Source: an uncultured Spirochaetota bacterium
GTDB taxonomy: Bacteria > Spirochaetota > Spirochaetia > Treponematales > Rectinemataceae
Direction of reading: 5' to 3'
NCBI GenBank assembly: GCA_903821875.1
Contig: CAIJMU010000114.1
Coordinates: 1-64,000 of the forward strand
DNA length: 64,000 nt
A program made the translations under genes and the position numbers. Under the pieces are notes generated by a model. The model was not told where the DNA came from. It made no database searches and saw nothing but the letters and a program-made list of their open reading frames with translations. Positions 16,080-25,916 of the stretch are shown one piece after another. Every line of letters starts with the position of its first letter. Position 1 is the first letter of the stretch.

Positions 16080-16108
16080 TTGGCCCCCCGGAGTCCCGCA
16101 AGTATATT
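16080..16108 (+). promoter_or_regulatory. Candidate promoter for clpP
   Basis: TTGGCC at 16080-16085 and TATATT at 16103-16108, spacing 17. Transcription would start near 16115, giving a leader of about 35 bases with GAGGAG before the ATG at 16150. Confidence 0.45.
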
Positions 16109-16149
16109 TAGCAGGCTTTCGCCATCCAGAATTCCATCGAGGAGCACCA

Positions 16150-16773
16150 ATGAATTCCAATATGACGCGCCGCCCCCGCTTCGACGACGAAGACGAGGAT
16201 GATGAGGAGACCAAGCGGCCGAAGCCGGTCGAGGCCCTTGCCGAGAAGTTCCTCAAGACGAGGACCATCCTCCTGTCCGGGGAGATCAACAAGGACCAGG
16301 CTGAACGCGTCGTCAGGCAGATGCTCCTCCTCGAGAGCGTCTCGGACGCCCCGATCACGGTTTTCATCGACTCACCCGGTGGCGACGTCGATGCGGGTTT
16401 CGCCATCTTCGACATGATCCGCTTCATCAACGCGAAGGTGAGCATCGTCGGCATGGGCCTGGTCGCCAGCGCGGGAGCCCTCGTCCTTCTTGCGGTACCC
16501 AAGGACCGCCGCTTTGGCCTCCCCAATTCCCACTACCTCATCCACCAGCCCCTCTCCGGCATCCGGGGAGTGGCGACAGACATCGAGATCCACGCCCGCG
16601 AACTCGAGAAGACCCGCGAGCGCATCAACCGCATCATCGCTGAGGAAACCGGCCAGGACCTCGAGCGCGTCGGAAAGGACACAGACCGCGACTACTGGAT
16701 GAATTCCGAGGAGGCAGTGGCCTACGGCCTCATCTCGAAGGTAGGCAGCGCCCGCAAGGATCTTCCGCTTTAG
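16150..16773 (+). CDS. clpP: ATP-dependent Clp protease proteolytic subunit
   Basis: Product of 207 residues of the ClpP family, which forms the tetradecameric barrel worked by ClpA/ClpX/ClpC. The triad reads Ser107 in VASAGALV, His132 in LIHQPLSG and Asp181 in the DTDRDYWM block. The spacings of 25 and 49 equal those of E. coli ClpP. The N-terminus has an unusual acidic run (residues 12-20, DDEDEDDEE) before the first strand, not a typical propeptide. The usual G-M-A-A-S-M motif is replaced by G-L-V-A-S-A, so this may be a second, divergent paralogue. A terminator follows. Confidence 0.9.
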   Translation: MNSNMTRRPRFDDEDEDDEETKRPKPVEALAEKFLKTRTILLSGEINKDQAERVVRQMLLLESVSDAPITVFIDSPGGDVDAGFAIFDMIRFINAKVSIVGMGLVASAGALVLLAVPKDRRFGLPNSHYLIHQPLSGIRGVATDIEIHARELEKTRERINRIIAEETGQDLERVGKDTDRDYWMNSEEAVAYGLISKVGSARKDLPL

Positions 16774-16802
16774 TCATCACTATATGTTGTAGTGTCACAG
16801 TC

Positions 16803-16833
16803 AAGCCGGGCGGCATGGGAGCCCGGCTTTTTC
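16803..16833 (+). terminator. Rho-independent terminator after clpP
   Basis: AAGCCGGGC (16803-16811) pairs perfectly with GCCCGGCTT (16821-16829) around a nine-base loop, followed by a T run. Confidence 0.85.
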
Positions 16834-16906
16834 TTTGCACTGGATTCCCGGGCGCGGCAAGGGCGGGCAGGCTGCGCAGGCCGGGTCTCCTCGGCCGGGC
16901 CGGAAA

Positions 16907-17914
16907 TCAGAGGGCAGCCAGGGCTCTTTTCCAGGCGGCCAGCATCGCCTCGAGGGCGGCCTCGGTCGCGGGCAGGGTCCGCTGGCGTGAGGGCTCCTCC
17001 TGGTACCAGGCTACGGACTCGCGGATGCCCTCGGCGAAGCGCGTGTGGCTCTGGAATTCCGGAACGAGGGCCCTGAGCTTCGAGCAGTCGAAAACCGTGG
17101 TCCAGCCCTTGTCTCCAAACAGCTTCATGCCGAACTCTGGAGCAGCCTTAGCCACCACCTCCATGGGTACATGCACGAGCCTGGCTTCCACTCCAAGGGC
17201 CCTGGCGATGTCCCGATAGACTTCGTCCCAGGTCAGGGCCTCGTCACCGGTCACATTGAAGGCCTGCCCGAGAGCGGCTGCCTTGCCGAAGAGGCCGACG
17301 AGCCCCACCGCGAAGTCCCGCGCGTGCGTGAGGGTCCACAGCCCCTGTCCATCCCCGGGCACGGGAACGTCCTTGCCGGCGAGCATCCGGGAGGCGATGG
17401 TGAAATCCATCGAGCCAAAGGGCGTCGGGATCCACGACCTCCCGTAGGTATGGGAGGGCCGGACCACTGTCCACGCAAGGCCGAGCTCCGCCCCCAGTTC
17501 CGCTAGGCGCTCCTCGGCCGCGATCTTGCCACGAGAATAGTCCCAATAGGGATTACCCAGGGGCGTAGCCTCGGTGACCAGGTGCGAGGGCGGAGGCTTC
17601 TGATAGGCGGATGCGCTCGACAGGAATACATACTGCCCCGTCTTCCCCGCGAAAACCCGGAGGTCGCGCTCGATATCGAGGGGAACCATGGCCGTAAAGT
17701 CAAGCACTACATCGAATTCGCGCTTGCCGACAGCCTTCGCCAGGGCTGCCCCGTCATGGGCATCGGTCACGATGGTCTCAACGCCCTCAGCCGGGCCCAG
17801 GACGCCAAGGGCCCTTCCCCGATTTATCTGCACTAGTTCGATACCGCGCTTCCTGGCCTCGGCGCTAGCGTAGGAGGAGAGGTTGCCGGTTCCCCCGATG
17901 AAGAGCGCCTTCAC
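16907..17914 (-). CDS. NAD-dependent epimerase/dehydratase family protein
   Basis: Product of 335 residues. The start is GTG at 17914, which overlaps the stop of the upstream gene as GTGA; the Rossmann motif follows at once (KALFIGGTGN). Other family features are the LSSASAY strand and YSRGKIAAE, giving the Y-x-x-x-K catalytic pair. There is also a substrate-domain region DFTIASRMLAGKDVPVPGDG. It is of the extended SDR type acting on nucleotide sugars or similar compounds, close to the mRNA-binding-like group found with plant CSP41. The substrate is not identifiable. Confidence 0.82.
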   Translation of the reverse strand: MKALFIGGTGNLSSYASAEARKRGIELVQINRGRALGVLGPAEGVETIVTDAHDGAALAKAVGKREFDVVLDFTAMVPLDIERDLRVFAGKTGQYVFLSSASAYQKPPPSHLVTEATPLGNPYWDYSRGKIAAEERLAELGAELGLAWTVVRPSHTYGRSWIPTPFGSMDFTIASRMLAGKDVPVPGDGQGLWTLTHARDFAVGLVGLFGKAAALGQAFNVTGDEALTWDEVYRDIARALGVEARLVHVPMEVVAKAAPEFGMKLFGDKGWTTVFDCSKLRALVPEFQSHTRFAEGIRESVAWYQEEPSRQRTLPATEAALEAMLAAWKRALAAL

Positions 17915-18615
17915 CTCGTGCCGGGCCTCGGCCCCGTCTCGGTGACTGTCCACGATGTCGCCTTCGCTCCGCACTGGCTTTCCAGGAGAGCGGCATACAA
18001 TTCGGCGCAGGCTTCCAGGTCGCGGCCCTCGGGGCCCTGTGGCGCGTAAACCACACCGATCACCCCGACGCAGAGCTCGAAGACCTTGGTCGCCATCGAG
18101 TCCTTCACCGGATTGCCGATGGGCAGAGGCACCCCACCCTCGCCCTTCATCCAGACGCACAGGAGGTCCTCGAGGTCGATCTGTTGGCCCGAAGGGTTGA
18201 ATTGGTATGAATCGCCGGCTCCTCCCCGCCTGAGGAGGAGCTGGAGCCCGCACTTTCCCAGGTCGAAAATGCTTGCCGGATAGCCATAGGCAAGGCTCGC
18301 CGCGTTGTTGGCGTCCACCGCAGGGTTTACCAGGGGAAAGTCTCCCTCGAGGGCGGCTGCCAGGAGGTACTCGCTGGAGGGCTTGGCCCTCCCCGCTGGC
18401 TTGTACTTCCCGTGCCGGAGCAGGTCGCGCACGGCCTTCTTGCGGCCCTCGGAGAGGAAGGTCTCGCCGCTGTCACGGACGCGGGAAAGGAGGGCGGCGA
18501 GGGAGGCTGGAGCCTCGTCCCGCTTGGCCACAGTGAGCCCACTGCCATGGATGAGGGCAATGCGAAGGCCGGCTTCGGCGAGGCCGGGGTCGAACTGGAT
18601 GCTGGGTACAAGCAT
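17911..18615 (-). CDS. B3/B4 tRNA-binding-domain protein
   Basis: Product of 234 residues with the B3/B4 domain of the phenylalanyl-tRNA synthetase beta chain, here free-standing. Recognisable segments are NPAVDANNAASLAYGYPA, then DLGKCGLQLLLRRG, then DSMATKVFELCVGVIG. Stand-alone B3/4 proteins are thought to edit or bind aminoacyl-tRNA or amino acids, but this is not settled. The ATG at 18615 has no Shine-Dalgarno; a TATCAT six bases before it may be a -10 element, so it could be leaderless. It is coupled to the downstream epimerase by a GTGA overlap. Confidence 0.75.
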   Translation of the reverse strand: MLVPSIQFDPGLAEAGLRIALIHGSGLTVAKRDEAPASLAALLSRVRDSGETFLSEGRKKAVRDLLRHGKYKPAGRAKPSSEYLLAAALEGDFPLVNPAVDANNAASLAYGYPASIFDLGKCGLQLLLRRGGAGDSYQFNPSGQQIDLEDLLCVWMKGEGGVPLPIGNPVKDSMATKVFELCVGVIGVVYAPQGPEGRDLEACAELYAALLESQCGAKATSWTVTETGPRPGTR

Positions 18616-18675
18616 GGGAACATGATACCATCCATGAGGGGGACCGGCACAACGGTCCCTTCGGAGGGGGCTTCG

Positions 18676-19671
18676 ATGAAGGACTTTGCCTGCTGGATCG
18701 TCGAACGCGGATCGGATGGCGAACTGAAAAGCGGCATGGCGCGCCGAGGCCTGGCGGATCTGCCGCAGGGTGAAGTCCTCGTCCGCATCTCCTGGACCTC
18801 GCTCAACTACAAGGACGGCCTGGCCGCGACAGGGCATCCCGGAGTCGCCAAGCGCCTCCCCCATGTGCCCGGCATAGACGCCGTCGGCCTCGTCGAAGAG
18901 AGTTCCGACCCGCGCTTTGTCCAGGGGCAGGAGGTCATCATAGGGGGACAGGAGTTTGGTGCCGGCAGCTGGGGTGGCTGGTCGGAGTACGCCCGCGTAC
19001 CCGCCGAGTGGGTCATCCCCCTCCCGGATGGACTCTCCCGCGAGGAGGCAGCCTGCCTGGGAGTGGCAGGCATCACCGCCGCCCTTTCGGTGCGCAAGCT
19101 CATCGACCACGGCATCAGCCCCGCATCAGGGGAGGTCCTCGTCACGGGCGCTACAGGCGGGGTGGGCATCCTAGCCGTGATGATCCTCGGACGCATCGGC
19201 TTCCGCGTGGTGGCCTCCACAGGCAAGAGCGACCGCGCGGAATGGCTGCGCTCCTTCGGGGCTTCGCGCTCGATACAACGGAGCGAGCTCGAGACAGAAA
19301 GCGATGCGCCCCTCCTAAAATCGCGCTGGGCAGCGGCAATCGACACGGTGGGCGGCACGACGCTCGCGAACGTCCTCCGTTCCACGACGGTCGGCGGCTG
19401 CGTCACTGCCTGCGGCCTCGTAGGAGGGCAGGACCTCAGCCTTACCGTCCATCCCTTCATACTCCGGGGCATCACCCTCTGCGGCATCGATACATCGCGG
19501 ACAGCGCGCGACGAGCGCCTCGAGCTCTGGAAGCGCCTGTCCGGTGTCTGGAAGCCGGCGGGCCTCTCCGAGATATCCCACCGCATACGACTCCACGACG
19601 CAGAGGCAGCCTTCACGACGATCCTCGCAGGAGGGGTCGCGGGACGCACGATCATCCATGTAGCCGACTGA
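18676..19671 (+). CDS. acuI: AcuI-type acryloyl-CoA reductase / quinone oxidoreductase (YhdH family)
   Basis: Product of 331 residues, matching the YhdH/AcuI length. These medium-chain reductases use NADPH to reduce acryloyl-CoA to propionyl-CoA. Typical blocks are [12 protein letters not shown], then [15 protein letters not shown], then the coenzyme motif [12 protein letters not shown]. There are no zinc-ligand Cys, as expected. ATG at 18676 has GGAGGGGG upstream. It is divergent from the B3/B4 gene and precedes the hbd-crt-EMO-acyl-CoA dehydrogenase group, in line with short-chain acyl-CoA metabolism. Confidence 0.82.
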   Translation: MKDFACWIVERGSDGELKSGMARRGLADLPQGEVLVRISWTSLNYKDGLAATGHPGVAKRLPHVPGIDAVGLVEESSDPRFVQGQEVIIGGQEFGAGSWGGWSEYARVPAEWVIPLPDGLSREEAACLGVAGITAALSVRKLIDHGISPASGEVLVTGATGGVGILAVMILGRIGFRVVASTGKSDRAEWLRSFGASRSIQRSELETESDAPLLKSRWAAAIDTVGGTTLANVLRSTTVGGCVTACGLVGGQDLSLTVHPFILRGITLCGIDTSRTARDERLELWKRLSGVWKPAGLSEISHRIRLHDAEAAFTTILAGGVAGRTIIHVAD

Positions 19672-19853
19672 GTTACCCACGGCGGCCCTCGTCGGGATTT
19701 CCGTTGCCGGCTCCTTCATGTGGCTATACAATCACTCAGCCGCCACGGAGGGCAACGACGGTGGCCGCTTGCTCGGCTCCGGCCGGGTCCCTCGCTCCGG
19801 CCAGGCGCCCAGGTTTTTTATACGTACTACATTCTTTATATCTGGAGGTTCAT

Positions 19854-20699
19854 ATGGAAGGCAGGATCGGCGTCGCGGGCGCCGGGCAGATGGGCAACGG
19901 CATCGCGCACGTCTTCGCGGTCGTGGGCTTCGAAGTGAGGCTCTACGACATCGCGCAGTCGCAGCTCGACAGGGGGATGGCGACGATAGCCAAGAACCTC
20001 GAACGGCAGTCGAAGAAGGGCGGCCTCGATGCCCTCCTCATCCCGACCATCCTCGGACGGATCACCCCGACCCTCGAGCTCCGGGACCTCTCCGACGTGG
20101 ATATCGCCATCGAGGCTGCGGTCGAGAACGAAGCCCTCAAGCTCGACCTCTTCCGCCGCCTCGACGGCATCGTGGAAGCCCGCACCATCCTGGCATCCAA
20201 CACCTCGTCCATACCAATTACGAAAATCGCCTCGGCAACCGGCAGGCCCGACAGGGTCATAGGGATGCACTTCATGAACCCCGTGCCGCTCATGACCCTC
20301 GTGGAGGTCATCCGGGGACACTCGACGAGCGAGGAGACCTTCGCCTACGTGCGGAACCTCGTAACCCGGCTCGGCAAGGAAAGCGCGGTCTCCGAGGATT
20401 ATCCGGGCTTTATCGCCAACCGGATCCTCATGCCGATGCTCAACGAGGCCATCTTCGCCCTCCACGAGGGGGTAGCCACGGCAGAGGACATCGACAAGGC
20501 CATGAAGCTCGGCACCAACCAGCCGATGGGCCCCCTCACCCTCGCCGACTCCATCGGCCTCGATACAGTCCTCGCCATCCTCCGCGTCATGCACGAGGGC
20601 TTCGGAGATCCGAAGTTCAGGCCCTGCCCCCTCCTGGTGAAGATGGTCAACGCCGGCCATCTCGGCCGCAAGTCCGGGAGGGGTTTCTACAGGTATTGA
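19854..20699 (+). CDS. hbd: 3-hydroxybutyryl-CoA dehydrogenase
   Basis: Product of 281 residues, the full length for Hbd. It interconverts acetoacetyl-CoA and 3-hydroxybutyryl-CoA with NAD(P)H. The GAGQMG dinucleotide motif is at residues 9-14 and the catalytic His139 lies in GMHFMNPVP. The C-terminal dimerisation domain runs through [15 protein letters not shown] to GRGFYRY. CTGGAGG precedes the ATG. About 180 bases of non-coding sequence separate it from acuI; a T-rich tract there (19813-19840) may hold a promoter. It fits with the crotonase and acyl-CoA dehydrogenase downstream. Confidence 0.92.
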   Translation: MEGRIGVAGAGQMGNGIAHVFAVVGFEVRLYDIAQSQLDRGMATIAKNLERQSKKGGLDALLIPTILGRITPTLELRDLSDVDIAIEAAVENEALKLDLFRRLDGIVEARTILASNTSSIPITKIASATGRPDRVIGMHFMNPVPLMTLVEVIRGHSTSEETFAYVRNLVTRLGKESAVSEDYPGFIANRILMPMLNEAIFALHEGVATAEDIDKAMKLGTNQPMGPLTLADSIGLDTVLAILRVMHEGFGDPKFRPCPLLVKMVNAGHLGRKSGRGFYRY

Positions 20700-20740
20700 C
20701 GAGGCAGGTGCAATTATTTTCATGCCTAATTAAAATGTAT

Positions 20741-20764
20741 TGGCGTGCCATCCATGGCACGCCA
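20741..20764. repeat. Perfect inverted repeat downstream of hbd
   Basis: TGGCGTGCCA (20741-20750) and TGGCACGCCA (20755-20764) pair over ten bases around TCCA. There is no T run after it, so it is a weak or factor-dependent terminator at best, or a boundary of the AT-rich insert that follows. Confidence 0.6.
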
Positions 20765-20876
20765 GGCGGTGGCATATTTCGCATACAGGCAAAAGGCTTG
20801 CATGCCAATGCAATGCAAAGGATACTGGAACAAATGGCAGAGTAAAATGAAGCATCCATATTCCGATGGAGAAATG

Positions 20877-21308
20877 ATGAATACAGCAATTTCGTATATA
20901 TCAATCTTCTTGATAAGCATGCTCGAATTATGGGGTGGGATTCCAATAGGCCTTGGTCTGGGAGTTCATCCTATATTGATAATTGCCATTACTACAATTG
21001 GCTCCATGAGTGGCGTATTTATTGTATTATACATCGGGACAAAGATGCGCGAAAGGCTCATCAAGAAGCATCCAGTGAAAGGAGAGGGAAAGGGCAGGTC
21101 ATTAGTGATGCGAACCTGGGATAGATTCGGTATTATTGGTCTATCCATGTTGGCTCCCCTCATAACAGGAGCACCAATCGGAGCTGCCATTGCAATAGGA
21201 TTAGGTGAGAGCAAGAAACGGATATTTGCATGGATGATTCCTGGAATATTCTTTTGGAGCAGTATCCTGACTTTGCTTGGGTATTTCGGGATCATGATTG
21301 TGAAATGA
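20877..21308 (+). CDS. Small multidrug-export family membrane protein (COG2426-like)
   Basis: Product of 143 residues with four or five membrane segments: SISIF-like start, LELWGGIPIGLGLGVHPI, a GSMSGVFIVLYIG segment, a basic cytoplasmic loop, then the repeat-like LAPLITGAPIGAAIAIGLG and a final helix. The E-x-x-x-x-I-P-x-G-x-x-x-G signature repeated after the loop is that of the putative small multidrug exporters. Start at 20877 is preferred over 20874 because of the GGAG spacing. Its base composition is much more AT-rich than its neighbours, suggesting transfer. Confidence 0.7.
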   Translation: MNTAISYISIFLISMLELWGGIPIGLGLGVHPILIIAITTIGSMSGVFIVLYIGTKMRERLIKKHPVKGEGKGRSLVMRTWDRFGIIGLSMLAPLITGAPIGAAIAIGLGESKKRIFAWMIPGIFFWSSILTLLGYFGIMIVK

Positions 21309-21714
21309 TTTCCGATGCAAGGCCAGTTTTGCCCTCGCCATCCTTGTCTCGGGCCATATTTGGGAAGCCAGAAAGAGAACAGCACCTGACACCCAGTCCA
21401 GGCTCGTCGGTCGCTGCGCTCCTTCCTCGGGGATTCACTCCACCCGCGCTGCTGCTCCATTCACCCACATTGCAGACGCAGGCTAGCGCGCCGTGCCAAT
21501 GCTGCGCGAAACCCGGTTGCCGAGGCGCAAGCCTTCGCTTCGCTGCCACTGCAGCCCCTCGCCCCCCCCCGCTGCGAGGGGCAGCACTTTGCCTCGCTTT
21601 GCGATTGACCATGGCCCAAAGCTGCCTATACTACTTAACGCAAAGGTCAAGCTAGGCCCGGGCGCAGTTCAAGCCCGGGCATGACCAGACCCTGGGGTCA
21701 GGAGGCAGGCAACG
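21309..21714. other. Non-coding stretch before crt with hairpins
   Basis: No convincing gene. It contains a C-run hairpin (GCCCCTCGC at 21554-21562 with GCGAGGGGC at 21574-21582) and a second one (GCCCGGGC at 21656-21663 and 21673-21680, loop of nine). Part of it is rich in GCTGCG/CGCTGC words. It ends with a copy of the junction repeat at 21685. Confidence 0.5.
21685..21702. repeat. Junction repeat far from the toxin-antitoxin region
   Basis: CCAGACCCTGGGGTCAGG, the same GGGTC/GACCC-type word as at 2126-4794, thirteen bases before the crt start and at the right edge of the AT-rich insert. Confidence 0.45.
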
Positions 21715-22494
21715 ATGGAGAAGCAGCGGGTCCTTGTGGAAAAAGCGGGAGGTGTCGCAACCCTGACGATGAACCGCCCCGAAGCCCTCAACGCCCTCGA
21801 TGCGGCGACGCTCGAGGAGTTTCTTGCGGCCCTCTCGGAGATTGCGGCCGACCGGAGTCTCCGTGCGGCGATCCTGACCGGTGCGGGAAAGGCCTTTGTG
21901 GCCGGCGCCGATATAACGGCCATGTCGGGAATGTCGGCCGCCGAAGCGCGGGCCTTCGGGCAGCGGGGGCAGGCAGCCTTCTCTGCCCTCGAAAAGCTTC
22001 CAATTCCCATCATCGCGGCGGTGAACGGCTACGCCCTCGGCGGTGGCCTCGAACTGGCCCTGGCCTGCGATTTCATCTATGCATCGCAGTCAGCCAGGCT
22101 CGGCCTGCCCGAAACCACGCTCGGCCTCATCCCGGGCTTCGGCGGCACAAAGCGGCTTGCACGGCTCATTGGCCCCAACAGGGCGCGGGAGCTGATGCTC
22201 ACAGGAAAGACCATCGACGCTGCAACCGCCCTCGCATGGGGCCTGGTCAACGCCCTCCATGACCCCGCGGAACTTCTCCCGAAAGCCCGTGAGGCAGCCG
22301 AGCGCATCGCAGCTGCGGGACCGGGGGCAGTAGCCAGCGCCCGGGAAGCCCTCGCCTTCGGCCTCGAATCTGGCATCGATGAAGCCCTCGCGCACGAAGC
22401 CGCCCTCTTCGGCCTGCTCTTCAGCAGCAAGGATGCCCGCGAGGGCATGTCAGCCTTTGTCGAAAAGCGAAAGCCCGTCTTCACAGGAGACTGA
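21715..22494 (+). CDS. crt: Enoyl-CoA hydratase / crotonase
   Basis: Product of 259 residues, full crotonase length. It hydrates crotonyl-CoA to 3-hydroxybutyryl-CoA. The oxyanion-hole segments are AFVAGADI and ALGGGLELALACD, and the two catalytic Glu are in GLEL and LPETTLGLIPGFGG. Start at 21715, with AGGAGG twelve bases upstream, gives MEKQRVLVEKAGGVATL, a normal N-terminus. The EMO-type gene begins six bases after its stop, so they are in one operon. Confidence 0.9.
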   Translation: MEKQRVLVEKAGGVATLTMNRPEALNALDAATLEEFLAALSEIAADRSLRAAILTGAGKAFVAGADITAMSGMSAAEARAFGQRGQAAFSALEKLPIPIIAAVNGYALGGGLELALACDFIYASQSARLGLPETTLGLIPGFGGTKRLARLIGPNRARELMLTGKTIDAATALAWGLVNALHDPAELLPKAREAAERIAAAGPGAVASAREALAFGLESGIDEALAHEAALFGLLFSSKDAREGMSAFVEKRKPVFTGD

Positions 22495-22500
22495 GCAAAA

Positions 22501-24498
22501 ATGGAAAACACGCGAGAGATCTACTGGAACGTCGGTCACGGCGTCACGCCCCTTATGTATCTCCTGGCCTTCGCAGCCATGGGCTATGTCGTCTGGTCCT
22601 TCTGGAAGCGGTTTTCCATATGGAAGCGGGGCCGGGCCCTCAACCGCTTCGACCATTTCTGGAAGCGGCTTTTCCGCCTCATCGGTATCGACGCGGGTCA
22701 GGTCCTCGTCGCCCGCACGGCTCCTGGAAAGCTTCACGCCATCTGGTTCTGGGCCTTTGCGATATTGTTCATAGGTACGCTCATCGTAATGGCGCAGGCA
22801 GACCTTCTCCAGCCACTCTTCGGTATTGTCATAATGAAGGGAACCTTCTACCTCTGGTACTCCTTAGTCCTCGATGTCGCCGGAGTGCTGGCCCTCCTCG
22901 CCCTCCTGGGTCTCGGCCTAAGGAGATTCATCATGCAGCCGAAGGGCCTGGAGACCGGAGTCGAGGACTGGCTCGTCCACGCCCTCCTCGCGGGCATCAT
23001 CCTCTCAGGCTACCTCATCGAGGGACTCCGGATGGCAGCGACCGAGCTCGGCGCGAACGAAGCCCTCGCCGCCTGGTCGCCCGTGGGTCGGCTTGTCGCC
23101 GGGGGCTTCGCCTTCGCCACGCCGAGGGGCCTGGGCATCGTGCATGTCCTCCTCTGGTGGTTCCACTTTGCCCTGGTGCTGGGTTTCATCGTTTCGCTGC
23201 CCTCAAGCAAGCTCAAGCACATCCTGACGACCGGCGCCAACGCCTTCTTCGCCCCCCTCGAGCCAAAGGGAACAATTGATACTATCAACCTTGAGGACGA
23301 GGGGATCACGCAGTACGGTGCCGCCCGGGTCTCCGACCTCACCTGGAAGGACATCTTCGACGCGGACGCCTGCACGAAGTGCGCGCGCTGCCAGGACGCC
23401 TGCCCCGCCTACAGCACCGGCAAGAGCCTGTCGCCGATGAAGGTCGTCGCCGACCTCGGCGCTGCGGCCCTGAAGGGTGCTGAAACCACGGTCTGCGATG
23501 CGGTCGGCTCCGAGGCGCTGTGGTCCTGCACGACCTGCAGGGCCTGCCAGGAAGCCTGCCCCGCCGGCGTCGAACAGGTGAACAAGATCATCGCAATGCG
23601 GCGGAATCTTGCCCTCATGGAAGGGGACTTCCCCGACGAGGGTAGCCGGAAGGCCGCGGAGAACCTGGAGGTCAACGGCAATCCCTTCGGCCTCGCCTTT
23701 GCCAGCCGAGGCGAATGGGCCACAGGCCTCCCGGTCATCGATGCGACGGGAAAAGAAGCCTTCGACATCCTCTATTTCGCTGGCTGCTATGCCTCCTTCG
23801 ACGCGCGGAACCGCAGGGTTGCGCGGGCCTTCGTCGAATCCTGCGCAGCTGCGGGAGTCAGGGTCGGAATCCTGGGCTCGGCCGAGAAGTGCTGCGGCGA
23901 GCCGATCAGGAAGCTCGGCAACGAGTATCTCTACCAGGCCCTCGCCGCCGGGAACGTAGAAGCCATCAAGGCCTCCGGCGCAACGAAAATTGTGACGACC
24001 TGCCCCCACTGCTTCAATACCCTCGCCCGGGACTATCGCGATCTGGGGCTCGAGCTTCCCGTCGAGCATCACGCGACCTTCCTTTCAACCCTGATCGACT
24101 CAGGCAGGCTTCCGTTCAAGCGAGCGGACTTCGAGTGCAGTTACCACGATTCCTGCTATATCGGCCGCTATATGGATATTTACAAAGAGCCCAGAAAGGC
24201 GCTCACCGCACTAGGTGGAAGGGTCCGGGAAATGAAGGCCCACCATGCAGATTCTTTCTGTTGTGGAGGGGGAGGCGGACGCATTGTCGCTGAAGAGAAG
24301 CTGGGAACGCGGATTTCCGTCGCGCGCGCGGACATGGCCGCCGCCACCGGGGCGCCCCTCCTGGTCACGAACTGTCCCTTCTGCCTCACGATGCTCGAGG
24401 ACGGCGTCAAGACCGGCGGCCACGAGGGACATATCCAGACCCAAGACCTGGCCGAGCTTGTTGCCGCGCGCCTGGGCCTGGCTCCCCAGCAGGGATAG
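22501..24498 (+). CDS. EMO-type membrane Fe-S oxidoreductase (ETF:quinone electron transfer)
   Basis: Product of 665 residues. Residues 1-250 hold about six membrane segments of the nitrate-reductase-gamma type, with His that could bind haem b ([21 protein letters not shown]). Two 4Fe-4S motifs follow: [12 protein letters not shown] from about 291 and [12 protein letters not shown] from about 342. Two CCG domains come next (CCGEP near 464, CCGGGGGR near 586). This is the DUF224 architecture of EMO, shown in Geobacter to pass electrons from EtfAB to methylmenaquinone during fatty-acid oxidation. Placement between crt and an acyl-CoA dehydrogenase supports that role. No etfAB is in the window. 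Confidence 0.82.
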   Translation: MENTREIYWNVGHGVTPLMYLLAFAAMGYVVWSFWKRFSIWKRGRALNRFDHFWKRLFRLIGIDAGQVLVARTAPGKLHAIWFWAFAILFIGTLIVMAQADLLQPLFGIVIMKGTFYLWYSLVLDVAGVLALLALLGLGLRRFIMQPKGLETGVEDWLVHALLAGIILSGYLIEGLRMAATELGANEALAAWSPVGRLVAGGFAFATPRGLGIVHVLLWWFHFALVLGFIVSLPSSKLKHILTTGANAFFAPLEPKGTIDTINLEDEGITQYGAARVSDLTWKDIFDADACTKCARCQDACPAYSTGKSLSPMKVVADLGAAALKGAETTVCDAVGSEALWSCTTCRACQEACPAGVEQVNKIIAMRRNLALMEGDFPDEGSRKAAENLEVNGNPFGLAFASRGEWATGLPVIDATGKEAFDILYFAGCYASFDARNRRVARAFVESCAAAGVRVGILGSAEKCCGEPIRKLGNEYLYQALAAGNVEAIKASGATKIVTTCPHCFNTLARDYRDLGLELPVEHHATFLSTLIDSGRLPFKRADFECSYHDSCYIGRYMDIYKEPRKALTALGGRVREMKAHHADSFCCGGGGGRIVAEEKLGTRISVARADMAAATGAPLLVTNCPFCLTMLEDGVKTGGHEGHIQTQDLAELVAARLGLAPQQG

Positions 24499-24544
24499 GT
24501 GGAGCCGCAGCCTCTGGCGGCCGGGCTCGACGGCCACGGCGACC

Positions 24545-24721
<177 letters not shown>

Positions 24722-24733
24722 CAGGAGGACGCA

Positions 24734-25873
24734 ATGGATTTCGAACTCGACCAAGACCACCGTGTACTGAGGGATACCCTCAGGGATTTCGTCACGAAGG
24801 AGATCAGGCCCCGGGCTATCGACATCGACGAAAAGCACTGCATTCCGGATGACCTTATCGCCAAGTACGCTGACATGGGCCTTATGGGCAGCTATCTCCC
24901 GGAAGCCTACGGCGGAGCGGCTCTCGACATCCTCTCCTACGCCATCGTAGTAGAGGAGGTCTCGAAGGCCTGCGCCTCCAGCGGCGTCCTCATATCCGCC
25001 CACACTTCGCTGGCCTGCGACCCCATCCTACACTTCGGCACGGAGGAGCAGAAAAAGCGTTGGCTGCCGGACCTCGCCACCGGGAAAAAAATCGGGGCCA
25101 TCCTCCTGACTGAAGCGGAGGCGGGAAGCGACCTCGCCAACGTGCAGACCAGCTACCAGAGGGATGGGGACGATTTCGTCATAAATGGTAGCAAGGTATT
25201 CATCACGAACGGTGGATTCCTCGGTACGGGCGTCGTCCTGGCGAGCCGCGACAGGAGCCAGAAGCACCGGGGGCTCTCGGCCTTCATCGTCGACCTCTCC
25301 TGTCCCGGAGTCACGGCGCTCCGCAACGAATCGAAAATGGGAATCAGAGGCAGTTACACGACTGCCTTCGCCCTCGACGACCTCCGGGTGCCCGCCGATG
25401 CCCTCCTGGGTGGGGAGGGAAAGGGCTTCAGGATCGCGATGGAGACCCTGGACGGCGGACGCATCGGCATCGCGGCCCAGGCCCTCGGCATCGCAGGCGG
25501 AGCCCTCGAACGTTCGATCGCCTACTCGAAGGAAAGGAAACAATTCGGTCATCCCATTTCCGCTCTCCAGGCCATCCAGTTCAAGCTCGCCGACATGGCC
25601 CTCCGCGTCGAAGCTTCCCGCCTCCTGGTCTGGCAGGCTGCCTGCAGGAAGGACGCGGGCCTCCCCTTCTCCACCGAGTCAGCAATGGCCAAGCTGCATG
25701 CCGCCGAAACCGCCGTCTACGTGACGCGCGAAGCGCTGCAGATCCACGGCGGCAACGGCTACGTCACCGAGTACGAGGTGGAACGCATGTACCGCGACGC
25801 GAAGATCACGGAGATCTACGAGGGGACGAGCGAGGTGCAGCATCTGGTCATCGCCCGGGCCCTGCTGTCGTGA
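24734..25873 (+). CDS. bcd: Acyl-CoA dehydrogenase, short-chain (butyryl-CoA) type
   Basis: Product of 379 residues, typical length. It oxidises butyryl- or similar acyl-CoA to the enoyl-CoA with FAD and passes electrons to ETF. The FAD/substrate signatures are LLTEAEAGSDLANVQTSY and MGIRGSYTTAF; the catalytic base would be Glu363 in EIYEGTSEVQ, the position used by short-chain members. AGGAGG precedes the ATG. It stands in an operon-like row with crt and EMO. It might instead work on other short acyl-CoAs. Confidence 0.88.
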   Translation: MDFELDQDHRVLRDTLRDFVTKEIRPRAIDIDEKHCIPDDLIAKYADMGLMGSYLPEAYGGAALDILSYAIVVEEVSKACASSGVLISAHTSLACDPILHFGTEEQKKRWLPDLATGKKIGAILLTEAEAGSDLANVQTSYQRDGDDFVINGSKVFITNGGFLGTGVVLASRDRSQKHRGLSAFIVDLSCPGVTALRNESKMGIRGSYTTAFALDDLRVPADALLGGEGKGFRIAMETLDGGRIGIAAQALGIAGGALERSIAYSKERKQFGHPISALQAIQFKLADMALRVEASRLLVWQAACRKDAGLPFSTESAMAKLHAAETAVYVTREALQIHGGNGYVTEYEVERMYRDAKITEIYEGTSEVQHLVIARALLS

Positions 25874-25916
25874 ACAGCCTGCAGTGTAACTGCCAGCCGG
25901 GGTGCCAGCCGGGCGA

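Noticed and set aside
19008-19671. A long plus-strand frame through acuI that runs on into hbd
   Set aside because: In the acuI part it is an Arg/His-rich shadow; only its last part, in the hbd frame from 19854, is real.
21230-21655. A 141-codon plus-strand frame after the exporter gene
   Set aside because: It overlaps the exporter's 3' end, has no ribosome site, and its product is low-complexity Pro/Ala/Arg without domain features.
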